From: WLMZ01 sp037139095 | Lineage (GTDB): Bacteria; Actinomycetota; Acidimicrobiia; Acidimicrobiales; Ilumatobacteraceae | Direction: 5' to 3' | DNA: 15,410 nt | Assembly (NCBI GenBank): GCA_037139095.1 | Contig: JBAXHD010000053.1 | Span: forward strand, 1-15,410 | The notes under the pieces: generated by a model | The model's database searches: none | Seen by the model: only the letters and a program-made list of their open reading frames with translations | Told to the model about the DNA's origin: nothing | Position numbers and translations under genes: made by a program | Part shown: positions 1 to 6,609 of the stretch, one piece after another | Layout: the number at the start of each line of letters is the position of its first letter | Position numbering within the stretch: the stretch's first letter is position 1

Positions 1-409
1 CGACCTCACTGCGCTTGTTCGTTATCTCAGTGATCACGGCATTCCATGCGACCGCGTAGACATCGAGAACGAAGGTGCAACTGCGGTTCCAAACGGACCC
101 TTTGTGGTCGCGATGTGTTACCGAACCCAAGGCCTGCACACCTTAGAACTATCGCTCTATCGCTCGGCGCAAGACCGAGCCATCAAGCGATCACCCACTG
201 TGCTTCTCGCATGCACACAGTCACCAGAGAACGAAGCCCTTAGTGGTTTAACGCTCACGATTGCTGAGGGCGACAACTTCGATATCCGTGCAGCCGAAAG
301 CCAGATGTCGACTCCCGAATCGTTGTCGGCGCTGAACACCGCGACAGCAACTGTGGCAACTCAGGCGCGACTGCGGTTAGGGAAGCTCACCTTTGAGTGC
401 GGCAGTTGA
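1..409 (+). CDS. C-terminal part of an unrecognised protein (5' end outside window)
   Basis: An open frame runs from base 2 to a TGA ending at 409, giving 135 residues, with no stop between the window edge and that codon, so the true start probably lies upstream. An internal ATG at 104 would give only 101 residues and has no obvious ribosome binding site; the residues before it (DLTALVRYLSDHGIP...) look like ordinary protein. The first part reads like a small alpha/beta fold with short hydrophobic strands (FVVAMCY, HTLELSLY, TVLLAC); the end is Ala/Thr-rich. No signal peptide or membrane segment is visible in the part shown, and I recognise no family or catalytic motif. The gene is convergent with the esterase, with a 22-base gap between the two stop codons. 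I am fairly sure it is coding and give no function. Confidence 0.6.
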   Translation, partial: DLTALVRYLSDHGIPCDRVDIENEGATAVPNGPFVVAMCYRTQGLHTLELSLYRSAQDRAIKRSPTVLLACTQSPENEALSGLTLTIAEGDNFDIRAAESQMSTPESLSALNTATATVATQARLRLGKLTFECGS

Positions 410-431
410 GACGCAAACGAGAGGCTCAGCA

Positions 432-1961
432 TTAGATGATTCCGTCCCACAACGCCAGTTCGTCGGCGCGGGGATTGGTCGCCACTGAGCACGACTCGTT
501 GAACAACAACGTCGACCGATCGCTGGCGGTATAGCGCGGCCACGCGGGAAGTCCGTTGTGCGCTGGATCGCCGTGCGTGATGAAGTTTGTCCACGCACCG
601 TGCATTGCATCAGCAAGTGGTTGCGGCGCATTTGGGCCCATAAAGGTCTCGGCCAACTCGGTGTCGAGGTTGTTGAACACAAACGCCAACTCAAGTGCAT
701 GACACGCACCGAACGCCCCGTCGAGGACCGGCGTCTGCCAATCGAAGCGGTACATCCAAACATTGGGGTTATGCGCCAACTGAGCGTCGGCCAAACGCAC
801 CGCCGGCACGCGGAACATGCTGTCGGTTTGCGCTGCCGCCACAATTTCGTGTGGTGCAGCGGTGGCGCGGTTCGAGCGGTATTGATCGAGCGCAGCGGTG
901 CCAGCAGCCTGACTTCCGAACACCGCCGCCATGGTCATCTCGACAAGTTCGTCGCTAAACATGTCCTTCATCGCCACCACAAACACCAAGCACTCTTCCA
1001 TCGTGGTGCCGGTGAGCACGGCCACGTTGGCCGCTGAGCCGGCAGCGATTGCCTCAATGGGGCGCACCGGAAGCACCGCGGTGCCAAACGTGGGCTGGAA
1101 CGCCATTCCCGATGCAGCAGCCTCACCGAACTTGATGGGGTTACGGGTCATCTGCAACTCGAGAGTCAACGCATTCTGCGCCTCGAGCAACTGCTCAGAG
1201 GTGAGCTCACGCAACGCGTCGATGTCTCCCGGCGCGACTCCGACGAGTTCAAGAAGATGGCCGGCAATGGCGGAAGCAGTGGGTGCGCTGATGCCGTTAT
1301 GGCCGGCACCGCTTTGCAGAATGGCGCGCTGGAACAGACCATCGGTGGAGTCAAGCGCGAGCAATGTGCCCACGCTCATACCACCAGCAGACTCGCCCGC
1401 AACCGTGACCCGCCCAGGATCACCACCGAACGCAGCGATGTTTTGCTGCACCCACTGCAACGCCGCAACCTGGTCGAGGATGCCAATGTTGCCCGAGTGC
1501 GCAAGCTCGGGGAAATGCTCGGCGAGGTGAAGGAAGCCGAGTGCGCCAAGGCGATAGTTGATGCTCACAACCACCACGCCCCGGCGAGCGAATGAGGCAC
1601 CGTTGTAGGTGGGTTCAATGCTGCTGCCGCTCACAAAGGCGCCGCCATGAATCCACACCAGCACCGGCAGACCAGAGGCGTCAGGGTCAGGAGACCACAC
1701 ACTGAGGTTCAAACAGTCGTCACCGGCGGCAGGCAGATCGCCGCTAGCAAAGGGCGGCGGCATCAGCGGCTGCGACGCAATGAGACCGTCGATCGAGGCA
1801 TCGCGGATGCCGTCCCACGATGCGGCGGGCTGCGGTGGCTGCCAGCGGTTCGCACCGACGGGCGGCGCTGCGTAAGGAATGCCGCGAAACGCATGCACTC
1901 CGTTGGACTGCGATCCGCGCAACATTCCTGTTGAGACCGTGACCGTGCTCGTGCTACTCAT
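432..1961 (-). CDS. Type-B carboxylesterase / para-nitrobenzyl esterase family alpha/beta hydrolase
   Basis: This is a serine hydrolase of the carboxylesterase type-B (cholinesterase-like) family, expected to cleave carboxylic esters in the cytoplasm; the substrate is unknown. The frame is open back to 2006, but I chose the ATG at 1961 (509 residues) because a G-run (GGGGGG) lies five bases before it and family similarity begins just after it. Numbered from that start, visible marks are the N-terminal FRGIPYAAPPVG block (about 25-36), the oxyanion HGGAFVSG loop (105-112), the nucleophile elbow GESAGG with Ser191, the acidic residue in TGTTMEECL (Glu322 or Glu323) and the catalytic His421 in GACHALELAFVF. 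All triad elements are present and the length is normal for the family, so the gene looks intact. No signal peptide is seen. It is divergent from the SRPBCC gene at 2036, with 74 bases between the starts. Confidence 0.9.
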   Translation of the reverse strand: MSSTSTVTVSTGMLRGSQSNGVHAFRGIPYAAPPVGANRWQPPQPAASWDGIRDASIDGLIASQPLMPPPFASGDLPAAGDDCLNLSVWSPDPDASGLPVLVWIHGGAFVSGSSIEPTYNGASFARRGVVVVSINYRLGALGFLHLAEHFPELAHSGNIGILDQVAALQWVQQNIAAFGGDPGRVTVAGESAGGMSVGTLLALDSTDGLFQRAILQSGAGHNGISAPTASAIAGHLLELVGVAPGDIDALRELTSEQLLEAQNALTLELQMTRNPIKFGEAAASGMAFQPTFGTAVLPVRPIEAIAAGSAANVAVLTGTTMEECLVFVVAMKDMFSDELVEMTMAAVFGSQAAGTAALDQYRSNRATAAPHEIVAAAQTDSMFRVPAVRLADAQLAHNPNVWMYRFDWQTPVLDGAFGACHALELAFVFNNLDTELAETFMGPNAPQPLADAMHGAWTNFITHGDPAHNGLPAWPRYTASDRSTLLFNESCSVATNPRADELALWDGII

Positions 1962-2035
1962 GATGACCCCCCGATGTCGTTGCCCTACCATAAGTGCTCG
2001 ACGCACACCTGAGCGATCTCACGAAAGGGAAGCCG

Positions 2036-2527
2036 ATGCCTGTTACCGACATCAGTAAAGATCTGGCGCTATCGACCATGACGGTCTTCAGCGAATGGGC
2101 CGCTCCGCTCGACAGCGCGTGGCAGCTGTGGGCCGATCCACGCAAGCTTGAGCGCTGGTGGGGTCCGCCCACATACCCGGCCACTGTTGTCGTTCACGAG
2201 TTCCACCCCGAGGGCAAGGTCAGCTACTTCATGACCGGTCCCGAAGGAGATCAACACCACGGCTGGTGGACAGTGCTCGCTGTCGATGCCCCGCATCGCC
2301 TTGAGCTTGTCGATGGCTTCGCCGACTCCGATGGCAACCCCAATGCAGAGTTGCCCGTGACAACGCTTGTCGTCACCTTCGCGTCGTTGCCTAACGGCAA
2401 CACACGCATGGTTCTCGAGTCACAGTTCCCGTCGACAGCGGCGATGGAGCAAGTACTCGCAATGGGAATGGAAGAAGGCCTCGCAGCGGCGATGAGTCAG
2501 ATCGACAGCGTCCTCGCCGCCACGTGA
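2036..2527 (+). CDS. SRPBCC / AHSA1-domain protein
   Basis: A 163-residue protein of the START/SRPBCC fold, AHSA1 (activator of Hsp90 ATPase homologue 1-like) subgroup. Family members form a helix-grip cavity that binds hydrophobic ligands; in bacteria the role is mostly unknown, and the Hsp90 name should not be read as function. The diagnostic N-terminal stretch is visible: FSEWAAPLDSAWQLW followed by RKLERWWGPP (about residues 18-44), then a YFM..GPEG..HHGWW block (64-78), a T..V.FASLPNGNTRM strand pair (110-125) and a C-terminal amphipathic helix (134-160). A GTG at 1994 is in frame, but ATG 2036 is preferred because AAAGGGAAG stands just upstream of it. The stop is one base from the stop of the convergent LPXTG-protein gene, so the two transcripts must overlap or share a termination zone. 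It could be co-regulated with the divergent esterase. Confidence 0.85.
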   Translation: MPVTDISKDLALSTMTVFSEWAAPLDSAWQLWADPRKLERWWGPPTYPATVVVHEFHPEGKVSYFMTGPEGDQHHGWWTVLAVDAPHRLELVDGFADSDGNPNAELPVTTLVVTFASLPNGNTRMVLESQFPSTAAMEQVLAMGMEEGLAAAMSQIDSVLAAT

Positions 2528-2528
2528 G

Positions 2529-3374
2529 TTAACGCGGTGTTGCGCGCTTGGTCATCCGCCGATCGTGGCGACGCCCAATCAGACCCAGGCCTGCCAGCAC
2601 AAGAAGCGACGCGATCACGAGTTCACCGGAACTCACACCACCGGTTGCGGGCAGTGGCTTGCCAAGCGCACTGACGGCAAACGGACGCAGGTCCGACAGG
2701 GTGCCGCCGCGCACAGATTCGCATCGCATCTCGAGGTCGGAGACCGAACTCGTAGCGGATGAGGCGACAAGCATCATCACGTCGAGCACTCCGTTTGTGA
2801 TGGTTCCTTCGACGCTGCCAGCAAGTGTGTTGAGATGTCGTCCCAAGGTGACCGTGGCCAACGATCCTTCGACACAGTCCATCGACCGAATGACGACATT
2901 GAACGTGGTGCCCGCCACGCCTGCCAGCGCGCTGCCCGACTGGAGGAACCATTGCCTTCCAGAGGGGCCGAACACCCACACCTTGCGGGCTGGGGACGCA
3001 GCGGTTGCGCCATCGCTACACGAGACCTGAAAGCCAAGCTCTACCTCGGCCTCTGTAGGGATGTAGGTAAACGAGAATCCACTGTCGGTCTGCGTAATCG
3101 AGAGCGAAGCGAGATCGATCACCACGTGAGTCGACGCTCGGTCGGTGCCGGTGCGCACGATGTCCACGCTCACCTCGGTCACGCTTTGGCCTACCGCACA
3201 GACCTGACCCGACACCACAACTGGGTCACCTACTCGAGCCATAGTCGGGGTGACGGTGAGCACCGATCCATCGGCGATAGCCGCCGCACCTGAAGCTGCG
3301 CCCACCACTGTCGTAGACAACAACAACACCGACGACACCACTGCGCGCCACACCAACCGCGAATTTGTCTCCAC
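2529..3374 (-). CDS. LPXTG-type (LPATG) cell-wall-anchored surface protein
   Basis: A 281-residue exported protein with no recognised enzymatic domain. Residues 1-32 form a signal peptide (Arg6, Arg10, then a hydrophobic core ending near ASGAAA). Residues about 38-135 and 140-235 look like two beta-sandwich modules, each with one Cys pair (Cys59/Cys119 and Cys167/Cys218), which could form one disulfide each. The C-terminus is a textbook sortase signal: LPATG at 241-245, a hydrophobic segment about 251-267, then the basic tail RRHDRR. Sortase would cut between Thr and Gly and link the protein to the peptidoglycan; no sortase gene is in this window. The start is GTG at 3374, and an in-frame TGA immediately precedes it, so no longer form exists; no clear Shine-Dalgarno is seen, and TTG/GTG codons at positions 7-8 are alternatives. 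It lies 100 bases after the oxygenase stop on the same strand. Likely a surface adhesin or structural protein. Confidence 0.8.
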   Translation of the reverse strand: METNSRLVWRAVVSSVLLLSTTVVGAASGAAAIADGSVLTVTPTMARVGDPVVVSGQVCAVGQSVTEVSVDIVRTGTDRASTHVVIDLASLSITQTDSGFSFTYIPTEAEVELGFQVSCSDGATAASPARKVWVFGPSGRQWFLQSGSALAGVAGTTFNVVIRSMDCVEGSLATVTLGRHLNTLAGSVEGTITNGVLDVMMLVASSATSSVSDLEMRCESVRGGTLSDLRPFAVSALGKPLPATGGVSSGELVIASLLVLAGLGLIGRRHDRRMTKRATPR

Positions 3375-3456
3375 TCAGTCAACGTACGGTGCGACCCTGT
3401 CTCGCGCTAGAGCACAAGGTCACCCACTGGCCTTTTGGTAGCCACCGAGTTGTTCG

Positions 3457-3474
3457 GTTGGCAGCGTGGCCAAC
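3457..3474 (-). terminator. Small hairpin just after the oxygenase stop (weak terminator candidate)
   Basis: Directly after the TGA of the 2OG oxygenase (minus strand) the sequence forms GTTGGC, a 6-base loop, then GCCAAC. A competing, slightly wider pairing (GAGTTG/CAACTC) overlaps it. No U-run follows, so a classical intrinsic terminator is not supported; it may be a transcript-end or stabilising structure. Confidence 0.25.
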
Positions 3475-4332
3475 TCAGTCGATGAGTTGATCAGACCGCA
3501 CGCGCTCGCGCTCGGCTGCTTCGTGTTCGGGCAGCACTCGTCCGAACAGTTGACGCGTGCGCTCTAGGCGACCGATCACCCCTGGCTCTTGGGTGTACGC
3601 AAAGATCGCCGCATGCCGCGGCGCAGAGCCGAGCGGCACTCGCGTGACGCGATGCAGCGAGTATCGACCCCGGAATATCTGCATGTCGCCGGCACTCAAA
3701 TCGAGTGTGTGCACGGCTTTGGTGCCACCTTCGAGAATCTCTTGAATGCTGTCGAAGCCTTCGTGATCGGCATCTCGAATCATCGGCACGTACTCGAACA
3801 GGCCGCCTTCGTCGGCTTCATCGACCAGCACTGTGACGGCAAAATCGTTGGTGTCGAAGTGCCACGTGAACTGCTGACCCGGATCCAAGATATTTGCGGT
3901 GAGGCCCGCAAGCGGATCGGCGTAGCAATACAGCGTTGGCACCTCGAGACAATCAGCAACAAACTGAGCGAGCTCGGCGCTGTGAAACAGAATGCTCGTG
4001 GCCGTGTGCGGCTCCCACGAGTCGCCCGGAATGAATCCGCTCGATCGTTCGATGAATGTGTTCACCGGATGGCGATCTGGATAGTTGGGATCGGGTGTCA
4101 CATGAAAATAGGGATTGATGTTCTGCGTTGAGAAGTGGGTGGTGTGTTTACGCGCAACGATCTCGTCGCTGATGATGCGAACAGCCTCGGGACGCAACAG
4201 GTCTTTGACCACCGCACAGCCATCGGCTCTCAAGCCAGCCCGAGCGTGCTCTACCGCAGCGAGATACTCAGGCGACCCAGACTTGTGAACCGGGCAGCGA
4301 TCGAGGTCAATGAAGTCGGCAAGTTTGTACAT
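3475..4332 (-). CDS. 2-oxoglutarate/Fe(II)-dependent oxygenase (ArpA/BesD/HalD-like family)
   Basis: A 285-residue non-heme iron oxygenase. The core reads WHFDTNDFAVTVLV, giving the HxD pair His158/Asp160, and the distal ligand is His227 in SLHRVTRV; an Arg just after it (Arg231 or Arg239) may bind 2-oxoglutarate. The HFD..xFAVT.L pattern is, from memory, that of the ArpA/BesD/HalD-type enzymes. In the halogenases of that group Asp is replaced by Gly to make room for chloride; here Asp is kept, so a hydroxylase or other oxygenase is expected. Substrates of known relatives are often free amino acids; the one here is unknown. The frame extends back to 4476, but ATG 4332 is chosen because GGGAG at 4340-4344 is well spaced and the extension would lie inside the upstream gene. 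The dehydrogenase stop and this start read TGACATG, one base apart, indicating translational coupling. No signal peptide. Confidence 0.82.
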   Translation of the reverse strand: MYKLADFIDLDRCPVHKSGSPEYLAAVEHARAGLRADGCAVVKDLLRPEAVRIISDEIVARKHTTHFSTQNINPYFHVTPDPNYPDRHPVNTFIERSSGFIPGDSWEPHTATSILFHSAELAQFVADCLEVPTLYCYADPLAGLTANILDPGQQFTWHFDTNDFAVTVLVDEADEGGLFEYVPMIRDADHEGFDSIQEILEGGTKAVHTLDLSAGDMQIFRGRYSLHRVTRVPLGSAPRHAAIFAYTQEPGVIGRLERTRQLFGRVLPEHEAAERERVRSDQLID

Positions 4333-4333
4333 G

Positions 4334-5266
4334 TCATTGCTCCCACGGTGGGGTCCAGTCGCCCTCAAGGCGCATGGACAATTGGGCGTCGTCTTCGATG
4401 CGTTTGGCAACATGCAACTCTGCAGCGTTGGGGCCGTACCGGTCTGCGGCAGCAGCGAACGCTCCGTGAGCGGCATCGGTCATCGGCAACGAGGCACCAA
4501 CATTCTCGGCGAGCGACGCAATCAAGCCAAGGTCTTTCAGGCAGAGGTCAAGCGAGAACGACGGGTCGTAGTGGCCAGCGAAAATCGACGGCGCGTCGTG
4601 GCGCACCACAAAGCTGTCGCCGACGCTTTCTTTGATCGCGCCCCACAGGGTGCCGAGCTCAACACCGTTGGCAATTCCAACCGCGAAACCTTCACCAAGC
4701 GCTGCAGCAGCGATGAACCACAGCTGGTTCGTGACGAGCTTGACCACGTTGCCCAGGCCAAGCCCGCCGCAGTGAATGACCGTGCCGAGGTGTTCGAGCA
4801 CCGGACGAACTATCGCAAACGAATCGTCATCGCCGCCGACAAACAGTGTGAGCCGTCCATTGCGAGCGCCATCGACCGCTCCGGTAACAGGCGCATCGAC
4901 CACGCTCACTCCGTGTGGAGCCAGGGCAGCGAGCTCGGCGACCAGCTCTTTGCGGTTGGTGGTGAGATCAACCCAGATCGCTCCGGGACGCAACGCAGCA
5001 AGCGCCCCATCACGACCGCGCATCACGGATTCAACGTGATCGGGTCGCGGTAGCGATGTGAGAAACAGATCGACCTGTGCTGCGCACTCTGCGGCCGACG
5101 AAGCGGCGGTGGCGCCGCTCGCAACAGCGCGCCGAAGTACATCAGCATTGATGTCGTAGGCAGTGACATCGAAACCGGCAGCAACGAGGCGGGCGCACAT
5201 CGGTCCGCCCATGTTGCCGAGTCCAACGAAACCGATTCGTGGTTGCGAGTGCGATGCAGATGCCAT
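4334..5266 (-). CDS. NAD(P)-dependent beta-hydroxyacid dehydrogenase (3-hydroxyisobutyrate dehydrogenase family)
   Basis: A 310-residue soluble oxidoreductase of the beta-hydroxyacid dehydrogenase family, which includes 3-hydroxyisobutyrate, tartronate-semialdehyde and glyoxylate/succinic-semialdehyde enzymes. The N-terminal Rossmann motif IGFVGLGNMGGPM starts at residue 11; Asp38 at the end of beta-2 (AYDIN) suggests NAD rather than NADP. The substrate loop DAPVTGAVDGARNGRLT (124-140) matches the family signature with Ala for the usual second Gly. The catalytic Lys176 and Asn180 sit in GNVVKLVTN, and the KDLGL element is at 244-248. Length is normal and all key residues are present. The exact substrate cannot be read from the sequence. 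No clear Shine-Dalgarno precedes ATG 5266. It follows the DUF3048 gene by 44 bases and is coupled to the downstream oxygenase, so the two enzymes probably act on one pathway. Confidence 0.87.
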   Translation of the reverse strand: MASASHSQPRIGFVGLGNMGGPMCARLVAAGFDVTAYDINADVLRRAVASGATAASSAAECAAQVDLFLTSLPRPDHVESVMRGRDGALAALRPGAIWVDLTTNRKELVAELAALAPHGVSVVDAPVTGAVDGARNGRLTLFVGGDDDSFAIVRPVLEHLGTVIHCGGLGLGNVVKLVTNQLWFIAAAALGEGFAVGIANGVELGTLWGAIKESVGDSFVVRHDAPSIFAGHYDPSFSLDLCLKDLGLIASLAENVGASLPMTDAAHGAFAAAADRYGPNAAELHVAKRIEDDAQLSMRLEGDWTPPWEQ

Positions 5267-5310
5267 ATCGCACGAACAGTACCAACGACGCCGATGCAGC
5301 GCCGTTGGGT

Positions 5311-6465
5311 TCAGACCACCGGAGTGAACGTGTCCTTACTGGAGATGATGCCCTTGCCGCTGTTGGGTAACTCGATAAACGTGCGGCCGGGTGTCAACAG
5401 AATCGGTGCACCGTCGGTGTCGGTCAGCACAAAGGGGTCAAGCCGACCCTGACGCGACCATGTGCCGCCAATGAGCCGTCCGCCCGTGAAGACCATCGCC
5501 GTGTTGCCTCCCGTGGTATTTCCGTCGGGCGAGCGATTGTCGGTATGGCTGGGTTCATAGTCGAGCCACATCACGACCACATTCTCGGTAGACACCTGTT
5601 TGCCATCGGCCAGATGATGTGGGGCATGATCTTGCGAGCGCAGGTAGGTGGCAGTAGCCGTGTCGTAGCGCCACTGCACGAACACCTGCTGGATGTGCAT
5701 GTCGAATCCCGAAATCGGAAGCCCAACGGTTGGCGCTTGCCCCTCGGGTCGGTACTGAAACTGCTGACGCGGGCCCGAACGATCGGGGCCGGCATTCGAA
5801 CGGAGCAGCGCCGTGTTGGCATGAGTCTTGTGTGGACGATTGCGTGTCGGGTCAAGCTCCCAACCTGGGCCGCGACCCTCGGTAATGAGTAATAGGTCGG
5901 AAGCTCGAAGCAGCGCGAGGTTTCCTGGGTTACCGCCAGAGCATGCAAACACAGCCCGGTTGAATCCGCCCACAAGGTTCACGTCTTGTTCGCGGCACGA
6001 GCGGATTGGCCCAACAAAGTCAGCATCTGTGCTGTGCCAGATGGTGGCAAAGCGTGTGGGGCCAGCCCCCCATGCCTCGAAAATAATGTCGGAATCATTG
6101 AGCCCGGTCTGCGGGCGGGCTGCCGGGTCGTTACTCACCTTGACCACGAGTGCCACCCTCGACAACATCGCCGGATCAGTGACAGCCTTGCCTGTCAAGG
6201 GAGCCACCGGCCCAACCGGCGCCGGCACCGTAGTGGGCGCGGGCAACGGCGTGGTCAATGTCTCCGGAGGCAACGACGCGGCACTGAGTGGAGCGCTTGA
6301 ACCTTCACCATTGGCCACTGGCTTCTGAGCGGACCAATCGCTACAAGCGCCAAACAGCACTGCCCCAGCAGCGAGTGCGAGCGCTGTGCGCCGAGAAACT
6401 GGCGCCCACTCGCTGCCTGGCAATGCGTTATCCGACGCGACTTTCTTCTGATCACTGTTGTTCAT
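5311..6465 (-). CDS. DUF3048 (YerB-family) domain lipoprotein
   Basis: A 384-residue exported protein. The N-terminus has SRRTALALAAG (Arg25-Arg26), a twin-arginine-like signal, followed by a hydrophobic stretch and a lipobox-like FGAC with Cys41, so it is probably a lipoprotein, perhaps Tat-exported. Residues 42-90 are a low-complexity Ala/Pro/Ser/Thr linker. From about 90 the DUF3048 fold begins: PLTG, then DPAARPQTGLNDSDIIFE (113-130), TRFATIWHS, and VGPIRSCR (151-158). The second half has the matching C-terminal part, with NVVVMW (295-300), GTWSR (334-338) and a DGAPILLTPGRTFIELP-type strand pair (351-367). The family is widespread in Gram-positives (Bacillus YerB) and its biochemical role is unsettled. 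The start ATG has GAGAGGG upstream. There are 144 bases between it and the oxidase stop; a CATAGT -10-like hexamer occurs there, so it may have its own promoter. Confidence 0.85.
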   Translation of the reverse strand: MNNSDQKKVASDNALPGSEWAPVSRRTALALAAGAVLFGACSDWSAQKPVANGEGSSAPLSAASLPPETLTTPLPAPTTVPAPVGPVAPLTGKAVTDPAMLSRVALVVKVSNDPAARPQTGLNDSDIIFEAWGAGPTRFATIWHSTDADFVGPIRSCREQDVNLVGGFNRAVFACSGGNPGNLALLRASDLLLITEGRGPGWELDPTRNRPHKTHANTALLRSNAGPDRSGPRQQFQYRPEGQAPTVGLPISGFDMHIQQVFVQWRYDTATATYLRSQDHAPHHLADGKQVSTENVVVMWLDYEPSHTDNRSPDGNTTGGNTAMVFTGGRLIGGTWSRQGRLDPFVLTDTDGAPILLTPGRTFIELPNSGKGIISSKDTFTPVV

Positions 6466-6609
6466 GGTTGGCCCTCTCGAAGCGTGTGGTCTCCTCGATC
6501 TGCAGTGGTCAGCGCCCGTGGTTGGAGCTCTGGATCAACTATGCCCCTGCACCGTATCGCTGATTGAACGAGCCATTTATGCATGTGGCCAACGAAGGCC
6601 CGGTTGAGG

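Noticed and set aside
4310..5053. Plus-strand frame of 247 residues opposite the dehydrogenase
   Set aside because: The minus strand has the full Rossmann and catalytic Lys signature there; the plus frame has no recognisable features.
6587..6600. GGCC-AACGAA-GGCC hairpin after the oxidase stop
   Set aside because: Only four pairs and no U-run; not enough for a terminator call.
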